Shown here piece by piece: positions 1 to 7,938 of a stretch of 57,139 nt of DNA. The notes under the pieces are model-generated. The model ran no database searches, had not been told where the DNA came from, and saw only the letters and a list, made by a program, of their open reading frames with translations. A program made the position numbers and the translations under genes. The stretch comes from Novosphingobium rosa NBRC 15208 (GTDB taxonomy: Bacteria; Pseudomonadota; Alphaproteobacteria; Sphingomonadales; Sphingomonadaceae). Where the stretch lies: positions 1 to 57,139 of the forward strand of contig NZ_BCZE01000055.1 of NCBI RefSeq assembly GCF_001598555.1, given 5' to 3'. How positions within the stretch are numbered: the first letter of the stretch is position 1; each line of letters starts with the position of its first letter.

Positions 1-1
1 T

Positions 2-868
2 GAAACCCCTGCGATCAACATCACCCATGCCAGCCGCGTTCTCTTCCCCGAGAGCGGTCAGACCAAGGGCGATCTGGCCGATTACTATACAGCGATGGCC
101 CCCTTGATGCTGCCCTTTGCCGCCAACCGTCCGATGAGCCTGGTCCGCTGCCCCCAGGGCCGCGCCAAGGCCTGCTTTTTCCAGAAGCACGACAGCGGCT
201 CCTTCGGCCCGGAGATCAGCCATGTGCCCATCACCGAAAAGGACGGGGGCACCGAGGATTATCTCTATCTGACAGATGCCGCCGGTATCCTTGCCTGCGT
301 CCAGATGGGCACCATCGAATTCCATGGCTGGGGCAGCCGCGCGCAAGAGGTCGAACGCCCCGACCGCATGATCTTCGATCTCGATCCCGATGAAGGGCTT
401 GACTTTGCCCATGTCCGCCGCGCCGCGCAGGACATCGCTCACCATCTCTCCGACATCGGCCTTGTCAGCTTTGCCATGCTTTCGGGGGGCAAAGGCGTGC
501 ATGTGGTTGTGCCGCTTACGCCGGGCCACGACTGGGACATCCACAAGGATTTTGCCAGACGCTTTGCCGAGGCCATGGTGCTGGCAGAGCCTGACCGTTT
601 CACCGCCACCATGAGCAAGGCAAAGCGCAAGGGGCGCATCTTCATCGACTGGCTGCGCAACCAGCGCGGCAGTACCGCGGTGCTGCCCTATTCCGCCCGC
701 GCGCGGCAGGGCGCTCCCGTCGCCCTGCCAATCACATGGGATGAACTGGAAGGCATGGACAATGCCCATCCTTTTTCGATCGCCGATGCCGGCTGTCTGA
801 TCGAACGCGCCTCCTACCCCTCATTGCGCGGTTGGGGTTTTGCCGAGCAGGTGCTGCCAGCGCTTTGA
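2..868 (+). CDS. ligD: DNA ligase D, polymerase/primase domain (3' part of gene)
   Basis: The open frame runs in from the left edge (codon phase starts at base 2), so this is the C-terminal part of a longer gene; the internal ATG at 95 is not the start. The frame opens with an ITHASRVLFPESG-like stretch, the usual beginning of the LigD polymerase (archaeo-eukaryotic primase) domain. The metal-binding DLD of IFDLDPDEG, the SGGKGVHV motif and the late FIDWLRNQ/STAVLPYS block are all present. LigD works with Ku in bacterial non-homologous end joining, where this domain adds or fills nucleotides at break ends. The ligase and phosphoesterase domains, if present, lie outside the window. Ends normally at 868. 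Confidence 0.93.
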   Translation, partial: ETPAINITHASRVLFPESGQTKGDLADYYTAMAPLMLPFAANRPMSLVRCPQGRAKACFFQKHDSGSFGPEISHVPITEKDGGTEDYLYLTDAAGILACVQMGTIEFHGWGSRAQEVERPDRMIFDLDPDEGLDFAHVRRAAQDIAHHLSDIGLVSFAMLSGGKGVHVVVPLTPGHDWDIHKDFARRFAEAMVLAEPDRFTATMSKAKRKGRIFIDWLRNQRGSTAVLPYSARARQGAPVALPITWDELEGMDNAHPFSIADAGCLIERASYPSLRGWGFAEQVLPAL

Positions 869-1170
869 TCTCCGGCACGGGTCTGCCTGTCCCGGGGGTC
901 TGCTGGCCTCCGGTGTCAGAGAAGTGGGATAACTGCTGCGATCGACCAACGCCCCGCCAGCCCAGATTTCCAGCGCCTGAGTGCGCTGGCTGAAGATCGT
1001 TGAGGCAATCTCGAAGGGGGACAGCAAAGCGGAAACCTCTCATCACCGTTTGCTCTTTCGACGCCCTTCTTTTGTACGTGATCGCTCAATCCGCACGTAT
1101 CGTCTGAATGCACTGTCCATTCGCTGGAGACCCGGTCACGAAAACTAGATGTTTATGGGGGGAACACAGA
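869..1170. other. Intergenic region, nothing recognised
   Basis: About 300 bases between ligD and the next small gene. Small antisense frames here have no family resemblance or good ribosome-binding site. I see no clear terminator or RNA gene. Confidence 0.5.
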
Positions 1171-1395
1171 ATGAGCCAGCATCCCGAAGGTGAACCTGGC
1201 GGACCGTTTCCGCCTATGCATGTCATCGGCGCGGATGAGGCGGGACTCTTCATAGCCCGACAGGCCTATCTGACCGCCATCAGGGCTGGCATTGAAGAGG
1301 TTCGGGAGCAAGGCGGCGAACCGGACTACGATGTTTTGGCGCAGGTGGCCTGCGACATCGCGCAAGAAGCCTATGATAGCTTCTGCGGCCGATGA
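1171..1395 (+). CDS. Small conserved-looking hypothetical protein (74 aa)
   Basis: Start chosen at ATG 1171 because a purine-rich GGGGGGAA ribosome-binding stretch ends about six bases before it; the frame opens further upstream at 1108 without such a site. The product has a Gly/Pro-rich N-terminus followed by a probably helical, acidic region (IARQAYLTAIRAGIEEVREQ). No signal peptide or membrane segment. I do not recognise the family. Confidence 0.55.
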   Translation: MSQHPEGEPGGPFPPMHVIGADEAGLFIARQAYLTAIRAGIEEVREQGGEPDYDVLAQVACDIAQEAYDSFCGR

Positions 1396-1725
1396 AAAGG
1401 CTTCCATCCATTGAGCGTCAATATTCTTCCAGAAAAGTGACGGACCCGGACCTCTTCGAACAGATCAGCCTCTCCCACCTCACACCTTGCCCTCTACTCA
1501 AGTGACAAGACAACTGGCGACCTTGGGTCTCAGTTTGTCCAGCATGCGCTGGGCTCTGAAAGAAAGGAATTCCTCTTCCGATCCCTATTGGCCCCCAAGC
1601 CAAGCCTGACGTTAGATCCGCGGCAAATTGCTGCTTTGTCACGTCGCCCGTTTCACGGAACCGCCCGGCCAATCATTGCTTCCCTCTGAAGACAACCCTG
1701 CGGGCAACAGCAGAGGAGCGAGACG
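1396..1725. other. Intergenic region, nothing recognised
   Basis: About 330 bases between two small plus-strand genes. It contains a GGAAC at 1657 but no matching GTT-type -10 element at 16-17 bases, so I do not call an EcfG promoter. No convincing small ORF or hairpin. Confidence 0.4.
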
Positions 1726-2088
1726 ATGCGTGACTTGAGCGAAAAAGGCAGGGCGAACCTCGATAGCGCCGCGGCGCGCCAAGGCATCGATCCCGAGGCG
1801 GCCTTCATCCTTCTTGAGTCCCTTTCAAAGGGCGGGGGCCTTCAGGCCCGGTTCAACCATCCGGCACTTGGCGGCATGGGACAATGGTCGCAGGGTGCAA
1901 TGACCATGATCGGGGATGTCTCGAACAACGATCTCAAACATCGCCTCGATGCCCTATGCTTCGAATTCACCGGCATGCTCGCGGATGAAACAAATTTTTC
2001 CGATCGCCAGGCGATGCAATCCGACGGTGCAGAATCGCAGGACCCGCACATGATACCTGCCTTCTTTCAAAGGCCGGATAGCGTCTGA
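1726..2088 (+). CDS. SHOCT-domain-like small protein (120 aa)
   Basis: ATG 1726 follows a good GAGGAGCGAG ribosome-binding site. Residues about 35-75 contain GGLQARFNHPALGGMGQWSQG, a block I associate with small alphaproteobacterial proteins annotated as SHOCT-domain proteins. A short oligomerisation helix near residues 68-85 (NNDLKHRLDALCFEF) is followed by a tail that looks disordered. Function unknown; SHOCT proteins are often stress-related adaptor proteins. The family call is from memory of the sequence pattern. Confidence 0.65.
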   Translation: MRDLSEKGRANLDSAAARQGIDPEAAFILLESLSKGGGLQARFNHPALGGMGQWSQGAMTMIGDVSNNDLKHRLDALCFEFTGMLADETNFSDRQAMQSDGAESQDPHMIPAFFQRPDSV

Positions 2089-2460
2089 TCGTAGGGACTG
2101 GCCCGGCGACCCTGCCGCTAATCACCGGTCTGGGTTTGACGCCAGCGCCGATCCTACATTGTCGATGCGATCCCTGCCAAGCGCACTTGCCCGGTCGATC
2201 TCCCCCGGCGAAAGCGGGACTCTCAGCTCATCTGCAGAGTGAGGGCAAGCTTCTCCGCGAACCGCGCCGCGGGGATGCGCCGCTGGATTTCCTGCGAATT
2301 ACGTATCCGGGCCGGGTCGCAAAAGGCCCGGATACGCAAGACAACGCCATGAATCGGTGGCCACGGCATCGATGTGAGCCGTAGTTGCTTCGCACCGGGG
2401 TGGCTACCCTCTGCTTTGACACATGCAAAGGCGGCGAAAACGGCCCGGCACCGCATGAAG
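2089..2460. other. Intergenic region between convergent genes, with one strong hairpin
   Basis: About 370 bases separating the convergent SHOCT-like gene and the alcohol dehydrogenase gene. The only marked structure is the 12-bp perfect hairpin at 2302-2336, listed separately. No recognisable coding sequence. Confidence 0.5.
2302..2336. terminator. Perfect 12-bp hairpin between convergent genes
   Basis: CGTATCCGGGCC at 2302-2313 is exactly complementary to GGCCCGGATACG at 2325-2336, with an 11-base loop. Neither side has a T-run, so it could be a Rho-independent-like barrier, an mRNA-stabilising stem-loop or a REP-like element. Its place between two converging genes favours a 3'-end role. 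Confidence 0.45.
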
Positions 2461-3669
2461 CTAAGCCGATGGCTCCAGTTCAACCTTCATCCATCCCGGC
2501 TGCCTCTCGTCGAATGCCTTATAGGCCTCGATGGCACCCGTCATGGGTTCGGTCTGGGACAGGATACGTGTCGGGTCCAGCGTCCCGGACCGGACATGAT
2601 CGATCAGCACGTCATAATAGCGACGGTGATTGCAGTTCCCCATGCGCATGGTGATGTTCTTGTTCATCGCCGCGCCGATCGGGAAATGGGTATCGGTCGG
2701 CGGGTAGACACCGATGATCGCCAGCGTTCCGCCCTTGGCTATGGCCTCCACCACCCATTCGAGGACCTGGTTCGGGCTGTTACCGGCAACAAAATGACTG
2801 CCGATTGCGCGCGCGGCCGGCTCGACAAACCTCTGCTCGACGGCAGTCGCCAGCTTGTCGAGCAAGCCGGGCGCTGCCGGCCCATCATGCGCATGCTGGG
2901 CATCGATGCCGACCGCATCGATGATCCGGCGAGCGCCATCGCCATCGGTAAGCTTGCGGATTGCCTCGACCGGATCGACCTCATCGAAGTTGATCACCTG
3001 CGCGCCTTGTCTCCGCGCAAGATCCAGGCGGTCTGGGAGCCGATCGACCGCGATCACCTTGCCGCCCATCACCATCGCCGAGGCAATCGCCAGCTGTCCC
3101 ACCGGACCGCAACCGAAGACGACCACATGATCCCCCTCCTCGATCTGGGCGAGATCCGCGCCGAACCAGGCGGTGGGGAGAATATCGCTCATGAGGATGG
3201 CCTGATCGTCGCTGATGTCGTCCGGCACCGGAACAAGATTGGTATCCGCCCAGGGCACGCGGGCTTTTTCGGCCTGAAGACCCTTGTATCCGCCTGCCGC
3301 CACAGGCCCGCCAAAGAAGGCGGTTCCGGCCAGCTTGCCGCCGGGATTGGCATTGTCGCACTGGGCAAAGAAGCCCTTCTCGCAATATTGGCAGTGGCCG
3401 CAACCGATCGTCGAGGGAATGATGACGCGCTGCCCCACCTTAATGTTGCTGACGCCCTCACCGACGGTCTCGACCACGCCGACGCCCTCATGTCCCAGGA
3501 TCTGGCCCTTGTCGACGCCGCTGAAGGTGCCGCGCACAAAATGAAGATCGGTGCCGCAGATGGCGCTGGCTGTCAGGCGGACAATGGCGTCGGTGGGCGC
3601 CTCGATGGTGGGCTCGGCCACCTCCTCGATGCGGATGTCGCCGATGGCGTGAAAGATAACAGCCTTCAT
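2461..3669 (-). CDS. Zinc-dependent alcohol dehydrogenase (glutathione-independent formaldehyde dehydrogenase-like)
   Basis: A 402-aa medium-chain dehydrogenase/reductase. The catalytic-zinc ligands sit in ICGTDLHFVRG (Cys38 region) and GHEGVGVVE (His-Glu); the structural-zinc cysteine cluster is CGHCQYCEKGFFAQC at about 98-112; the NAD-binding glycine motif is FGCGPVGQ near 185. The long loop and the HRRYYD/C-terminal layout resemble formaldehyde dehydrogenase-type MDRs. The start is ATG 3669, which overlaps the upstream gene's stop as ATGA, so translation is probably coupled; the 50 residues of open frame before it are not homologous. It is the last gene of the 6932-2461 minus-strand operon. 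Exact substrate (aldehyde or alcohol) cannot be read from sequence. Confidence 0.9.
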   Translation of the reverse strand: MKAVIFHAIGDIRIEEVAEPTIEAPTDAIVRLTASAICGTDLHFVRGTFSGVDKGQILGHEGVGVVETVGEGVSNIKVGQRVIIPSTIGCGHCQYCEKGFFAQCDNANPGGKLAGTAFFGGPVAAGGYKGLQAEKARVPWADTNLVPVPDDISDDQAILMSDILPTAWFGADLAQIEEGDHVVVFGCGPVGQLAIASAMVMGGKVIAVDRLPDRLDLARRQGAQVINFDEVDPVEAIRKLTDGDGARRIIDAVGIDAQHAHDGPAAPGLLDKLATAVEQRFVEPAARAIGSHFVAGNSPNQVLEWVVEAIAKGGTLAIIGVYPPTDTHFPIGAAMNKNITMRMGNCNHRRYYDVLIDHVRSGTLDPTRILSQTEPMTGAIEAYKAFDERQPGWMKVELEPSA

Positions 3670-4142
3670 TGCGCTTGCTCCTGTCGATTGCGTGATGCCT
3701 TGGCGCCCAGGGCGGTCAACAGCCCCAGACCGATGTGATTGATCGTATGCATGGCGATGACCTTGCGCGCGGAGGTCCATTCGGGCTTCTTTACCCCGAG
3801 GAGAGGACCTGCGATCCAATGGGCCAGGCCATAGAAAGCAAGGCCAAAGCCTATACCGCTGGCAAGAACCGGTGCGTCCTCCTCAACGGTGGCGGCGTAG
3901 GCCGCACCCGCCAGCGCCGAGAGCGCGAGATGGCCGGCCTGTACGAAAGCCTGCTCCCCGGCTGAAGGCAGGGAACCGGGTGGCGGAGTATCCAGTTTGA
4001 GCTTTTCCGCGCTCGCCCGTTCGAGCTGGGTCAGTTCCGAAGGCGCGCGGGCCCTGCGCTCGCCGGCAATCAGCATCGCTGTGATGGCCAGACCGGCGAT
4101 CAGCCCGCAGGCGATAGCGCCGGCTGCGTGTGATTTGCTCAT
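3666..4142 (-). CDS. Small integral membrane protein (158 aa)
   Basis: An N-terminal hydrophobic segment (GAIACGLIAGLAITAMLIAG) is followed by a charged stretch and two or three further hydrophobic segments (HLALSALAGAAYAATV; IGFGLAFYGLAHWIAGPLLG; INHIGLGLLTALG). The layout is similar to YagU/DUF1440-type inner-membrane proteins, but I cannot assign a family firmly. It lies 24 bases after the TPP-enzyme gene and overlaps the alcohol dehydrogenase start by four bases (ATGA), so it is clearly part of that operon and may link the enzymes to the membrane. Confidence 0.75.
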   Translation of the reverse strand: MSKSHAAGAIACGLIAGLAITAMLIAGERRARAPSELTQLERASAEKLKLDTPPPGSLPSAGEQAFVQAGHLALSALAGAAYAATVEEDAPVLASGIGFGLAFYGLAHWIAGPLLGVKKPEWTSARKVIAMHTINHIGLGLLTALGAKASRNRQEQAQ

Positions 4143-4166
4143 TGTCTTATCTCCCTGAGGGGTTGC

Positions 4167-5951
4167 CTAGCCGGTGATGTCCTTGAAAATCTGACGAGCC
4201 GTGTCTGCGATCACAGTCCCCACGCTCTCGTCGCCCTTCGCCATCGCACTCATGAAGCCCTTGGCCTGGGCGAGGGTCAGATGGGGCGGGAACGGCGCAA
4301 CCGAAGGATCGGTTTTGACCTCGATCACCGTCGGGCGATCGGCGGCGAGCGCCCTCTCCCATGCGCCCCCAAGTTGCTCGGGATCGTCGACATAGATGCC
4401 GCCGAGGCCGATCATCTCGGCAAAGCGCGCATAGGGAACGTCGGGAATGTCCTGCGTGGTGGGGAACCGCGGATTGCCTTCCATCACTCGCTGCTCCCAG
4501 GTGACCTCATTGAGATCGCAATTGTTGAAGACGCACACGACAAGGCGCGGATCGCTCCAGCGCTGCCAGTATTTCTGCACGGTGATGAGCTCGGCCAGAT
4601 TGTTCATCTGCATCGCCCCATCCCCGACCAACGCCACGACAGGCCGTGCGGGATGCGCAAATTTGGCGGCGATGGCATAGGGCACAGCCGCGCCCATCGA
4701 TGCCAGGCCTCCCGATAGAGAAGCGCGCTGCCCCGCCTTGACCCGGTAATCGCGCGCATACCAGTTCGCGCAGGAGCCGGAATCGGAGGTAACGATGGCA
4801 TCGCTGGGCAGGCGCGGCGACATTTCCCATACCACGCGCTGGGGATTGACCGGCTCGGCCCTGGCCATGGCACGCTCTTCGAGCGTCTGCCACCAGGCTT
4901 GGATGCCCTTTGCGATTTCATCCTGCCATGTGCGATCTTCCTTATGGCGAAGAAGCGGCAGGAGGGCGCTGAGCGTCTCGGCGGCATCGCCGTGCAGATT
5001 GACCTCGACCGGGTAGCGCAGAGAAAGCATGGCCGGGCTGAGGTCGATCTGGACGGCGCGCGCCTGACCGTCCTTGGGCAGGAATTCAGCCCAGGGAAAA
5101 CCGGTGCCGATGAGCAGCAGCGTGTCGCACTCCCTCATTAAATCCGAGGAAGGCTTGGTGCCAAGCAAACCGATGGCGCCGGTAACGAAAGACAGATCGT
5201 CAGGGAGCACATCCTTGCCGAGCAACGCCTTGGCCACCCCGGCCCCGAGGCGTTGAGCCACCTCGACAACCTGCGGAGCCGCGCCGCGCGCGCCCGCGCC
5301 GATCAGAATGGCGACCTTGCTGCCGGCGTTGAGTATCTGGGCGGCCCGTTCAAGATCCGCGGCATGGGGAACGACCAAGGGGGCGGCATAACCGGTTCCC
5401 GATCTTATATATCCATGTTTCTGGGCCGGGGTTTCATAGGGCTGGTCCTGGACATCCTTGGGCAGGATGATCGCCGAGACATCGCGCTGCGCTATCGCCA
5501 CCCGGATAGCTCGATCGGTGACATGCCGCGCCTGGGCCGGCGCCGACACCTCCTGAACATAGGAAGCGACGTCCGCAAAGAGTCGATCGAGATTGAGCTC
5601 CTGCTGATAACTGGCGCCGCGAACCGTTGTTTCAGCCTGGCCGGCAATCGCCAGCACCGGCACGTGATCGAGCTTGGCATCGTAGAGCCCCGTCAGCAAA
5701 TGAGTGGCTCCGGGGCCACCCGTCGAGAGGCACACGCCAAGCTCGCCCGTGAATTTGGCGTGGGCGGTCGCCATGAAAGCAGCCATCTCCTCATGGCGCA
5801 CCTGAATGAACTCGATGCCCTCGCCATTTTTTTCGGCCCTCTGCAGCGCCCCCAGCACGCCGTTGATGCCATCGCCCGAATAGCCGTAGATGCGCGTCAC
5901 ACCCCAAGATTTGAGCCGTTCCACTAAGAAGTCGCTTGTCATCTGCGCCAT
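4167..5951 (-). CDS. Thiamine diphosphate-dependent enzyme, pyruvate oxidase / acetolactate synthase-like
   Basis: A 594-aa protein with the three-domain POX/AHAS layout: N-terminal TPP Pyr domain (YGYSGDGINGV, catalytic Glu in QVRHEEMAAFMA near residue 53), central Rossmann-like domain (LIGAGARGA near 220), and C-terminal PP domain with the TPP motif GDGAMQMNN... ending VFNN near 430-460. The Mg-binding GDG and NN are intact. It most resembles YdaP-like thiamine pyrophosphate-requiring proteins. Start ATG 5951 has AAGGAG nine bases upstream; the frame extends 15 codons further without a site. It sits 72 bases after the PEP-mutase-like gene in the same operon, suggesting decarboxylation of pyruvate or another 2-oxo acid made by that enzyme. 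Confidence 0.9.
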   Translation of the reverse strand: MAQMTSDFLVERLKSWGVTRIYGYSGDGINGVLGALQRAEKNGEGIEFIQVRHEEMAAFMATAHAKFTGELGVCLSTGGPGATHLLTGLYDAKLDHVPVLAIAGQAETTVRGASYQQELNLDRLFADVASYVQEVSAPAQARHVTDRAIRVAIAQRDVSAIILPKDVQDQPYETPAQKHGYIRSGTGYAAPLVVPHAADLERAAQILNAGSKVAILIGAGARGAAPQVVEVAQRLGAGVAKALLGKDVLPDDLSFVTGAIGLLGTKPSSDLMRECDTLLLIGTGFPWAEFLPKDGQARAVQIDLSPAMLSLRYPVEVNLHGDAAETLSALLPLLRHKEDRTWQDEIAKGIQAWWQTLEERAMARAEPVNPQRVVWEMSPRLPSDAIVTSDSGSCANWYARDYRVKAGQRASLSGGLASMGAAVPYAIAAKFAHPARPVVALVGDGAMQMNNLAELITVQKYWQRWSDPRLVVCVFNNCDLNEVTWEQRVMEGNPRFPTTQDIPDVPYARFAEMIGLGGIYVDDPEQLGGAWERALAADRPTVIEVKTDPSVAPFPPHLTLAQAKGFMSAMAKGDESVGTVIADTARQIFKDITG

Positions 5952-6023
5952 TGCCTTGAACTCCTTGCAGGAACGGGAAAATCCCACGCCCGTCACGCCG
6001 GACGGGGCTGTGCTGAAGGGAAG

Positions 6024-6932
6024 CTATCGGTCCTTGCCGACCGGGAATGCGCTCTCGATGCGCGCCCATTGCTCGAGCTCGACGAGGCCCTCGAAGGCCT
6101 TCATGTCAATGCTCGCGGAAGGGTCGAGGGGCTTGGCGGTCCGCAGGTCCGCCAGCGCCTGCTCCGTTGCAAAGGCAAGGCGAAACAGCACGCTCGTGGG
6201 GTAAAGAATCATCGAATACCCCATCGCCCGAAACTCGTCGGGCGAGAGCCATGGCGTCACCCCGCCGCGCTCCAGCACGCTGGTCGCCAGGGGAGCGCCT
6301 CGTAGCGCTTTGCCGACACGCTCGAGCTCCTCGATGCTTGTCGGCCCTTCGACATAGACCCCATCGGCGCCCGCATCGAGATAGGCCTTGGCACGGGCGA
6401 TGGCGCTCTCGACCCCTTCGGGGGCGAGCGCGTCGGTGCGCGCCAGGATGAATGTGTCACCGTTCTGACGCGCGGAAAGGGCTGCGCGGATTTTCGCGAC
6501 CATATCCTCGCGCGGAACCACCGATTTGCCTGCCATATGCCCGCAGCGCTTGGGCGCGGTCTGGTCCTCGAGAAAAATCGCCGAGGCACCCAGGGCCTCA
6601 TATCCTCGCACTGTCCTTGTGACGTTCTTGGCATCTCCGTAGCCATCGTCGCCATCGACCAGCACCGGCAAGGCGCAGCCATCGATAACATCCTGGACCG
6701 CGCGGTTCTTCTCTCCGAAATGCTCGAGATCGATATCTGGCCTTCCGTAACGCGCGCCGACAAGGGCAAATCCGCCGACTTGATAGGCGGGAAAGCCTGC
6801 CCGCTCGATCAGCCTTGCAGTCAAGGCATCGTGAGCAGCGGGGAGCTGGAGCAGTCCTTCGCGTTCCAGCAAAGCTTTCCACGTCACGCGCGCACGACGC
6901 ACGGCCGGGATGTCCAGTTCGGGTTCCTGCAT
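6024..6932 (-). CDS. Isocitrate lyase / PEP mutase superfamily enzyme
   Basis: A 302-aa TIM-barrel enzyme. The superfamily signature KRCGH is present in APKRCGHMAGK, the metal-binding acidic patch is VDGDDGYGD, and FLEDQ supplies another conserved acid. Family members cleave or form C-C or C-P bonds next to a 2-oxo acid (oxaloacetate decarboxylase, 2-methylisocitrate lyase, carboxyphosphonoenolpyruvate mutase-like); the generic form seen here cannot be assigned a substrate. Start ATG 6932 is preferred (GCGAGG upstream); ATG 6947 is possible. First gene of a probable operon with the TPP enzyme, membrane protein and alcohol dehydrogenase. Its promoter region abuts the IS66 insertion complex. 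Confidence 0.88.
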   Translation of the reverse strand: MQEPELDIPAVRRARVTWKALLEREGLLQLPAAHDALTARLIERAGFPAYQVGGFALVGARYGRPDIDLEHFGEKNRAVQDVIDGCALPVLVDGDDGYGDAKNVTRTVRGYEALGASAIFLEDQTAPKRCGHMAGKSVVPREDMVAKIRAALSARQNGDTFILARTDALAPEGVESAIARAKAYLDAGADGVYVEGPTSIEELERVGKALRGAPLATSVLERGGVTPWLSPDEFRAMGYSMILYPTSVLFRLAFATEQALADLRTAKPLDPSASIDMKAFEGLVELEQWARIESAFPVGKDR

Positions 6933-7054
6933 AGCCGTGCCTCGCATACCGTAACGTCGAGCAGGGGAGTGCAGGAATGGGTATCCGTCCGGCGGGTCGC
7001 GCCTTGCCCTGCCGGTAGGCAAACGCTCTCAAGGGCGCTCTCGAGAGCACTCTC

Positions 7055-7068
7055 AGGAGCGGTGAATG
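7055..7068 (+). promoter_or_regulatory. Orphaned ribosome-binding site and start codon of the interrupted IS66 tnpA
   Basis: AGGAG at 7055-7059 followed six bases later by ATG 7066-7068 is what remains, to the left of the inserted element, of the translation start of the second IS66 copy's tnpA. From this ATG translation now runs into the inserted element and stops within 14 codons. Confidence 0.7.
7061..7068. repeat. 8-bp target-site duplication, left copy (GGTGAATG)
   Basis: GGTGAATG directly precedes the left inverted repeat at 7069 and recurs exactly at 9476-9483 after the right inverted repeat. IS66 elements make 8-bp duplications, so this marks a clean, recent insertion. Confidence 0.95.
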
Positions 7069-7116
7069 GTAAGCGGTGTTCTGGCGCCACCTTGCAGGCT
7101 CTGCTGATTGGGGCAG

Positions 7117-7554
7117 ATGCTGTCCGTGATGGAAGACGACAAGCTTACGAGCGCATTGGACACCCGCATTGGAGTGGGTCTGAAGCCACCTCGGCGCGTG
7201 GAGGTGTTGAGCACGATGGCCGGGCGACGACGGCTGTGGACGCTTGAGCAGAAGTTGGCATTGGTCGCCGATATGGAACATTGCGACAATATCGCGGCTT
7301 TTGCACGGGAACGTGATGTCAGCACCGCGCTGCTGTACACATGGCGGCGCGAGTTGCGCTATGCGGTCGAAGCCAGCCAGATGCCTCCTCGCCACGACCC
7401 CATGTTTGTGCCTGTCGTCGGCCCGGCCTCGGCCCCGGTGCCCAATGATGGGACCGTGGAGGTGGAGATCGGGGGTACGGTGGTTCGGATTGGGCGAAAC
7501 GCCCGCACCGATCTGGCTGTCGCGGTGATCAAAGCTCTACAGGCAGGCCAATGA
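7117..7554 (+). CDS. tnpA: IS66 accessory protein TnpA (first element)
   Basis: A small protein with an N-terminal helix-turn-helix: WTLEQKLALVADMEHC then AAFARERDVSTALLYTWRRELR, typical of IS66 OrfA/transposase-8-like DNA-binding proteins. The frame is open from TTG 7108; ATG 7117 is the more conventional start. The stop overlaps the tnpB start as ATGA (7551-7554), the usual translational coupling in this family. Required with TnpB for IS66 transposition in studied elements. Confidence 0.88.
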   Translation: MLSVMEDDKLTSALDTRIGVGLKPPRRVEVLSTMAGRRRLWTLEQKLALVADMEHCDNIAAFARERDVSTALLYTWRRELRYAVEASQMPPRHDPMFVPVVGPASAPVPNDGTVEVEIGGTVVRIGRNARTDLAVAVIKALQAGQ

Positions 7555-7907
7555 TCGGGATTGCGCCGGGGGCGCGTGTCATGGTCTCGACCCGCCCGGT
7601 GGACTTCCGCAAAGGACCCGATGCCCTGGCGGCGCTGATCGGCGCCGAATATGGTGGCGATCCCTATTCCGGGGTGATTTATGTATTCCGAGCAAAGCGT
7701 GCTGACCGGATCAAGCTGGTCTGGTGGGACGGCACAGGTCTTTGCCTGATGGCCAAGAGACTGGAGACAGGCGGCTTCAAGTGGCCCGGCATTCAGGATG
7801 GCGTGATACGCCTGACCTCCGCGCAATTGGGCGCGTTGCTGGAAGGTCTGGACTGGCGTCGGGTGCACGGTGGGCGCCGCCCTATCGCTCCACAAATCGC
7901 CGGTTGA
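7551..7907 (+). CDS. tnpB: IS66 accessory protein TnpB (first element)
   Basis: 118 aa with the IS66 Orf2 pattern: GARVMVSTRPVDFRKGPDALAALI, then VFRAKRADRIKLVWWDGTGLCLMAKRLE and GGFKWP near residues 45-85. Length matches the family (about 115). Overlaps tnpA by four bases and precedes tnpC by 31 bases. Confidence 0.93.
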   Translation: MIGIAPGARVMVSTRPVDFRKGPDALAALIGAEYGGDPYSGVIYVFRAKRADRIKLVWWDGTGLCLMAKRLETGGFKWPGIQDGVIRLTSAQLGALLEGLDWRRVHGGRRPIAPQIAG

Positions 7908-7938
7908 CGGCGATGCTTCTGGCTGATTCACTGCCTCC

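Noticed and set aside
1657..1690. GGAAC upstream of the SHOCT-like gene as an EcfG promoter
   Set aside because: No GTT-type -10 element at 16-17 bases.
2374..3738. 454-aa open frame on the plus strand
   Set aside because: Entirely antisense to the well-supported zinc alcohol dehydrogenase; a high-GC mirror frame with no family motifs.
6935..7060. Possible left inverted repeat of the second IS66
   Set aside because: Short resemblances to the reverse complement of 11850-11960 (such as AGGCAA...CGC) are too weak to call an end.
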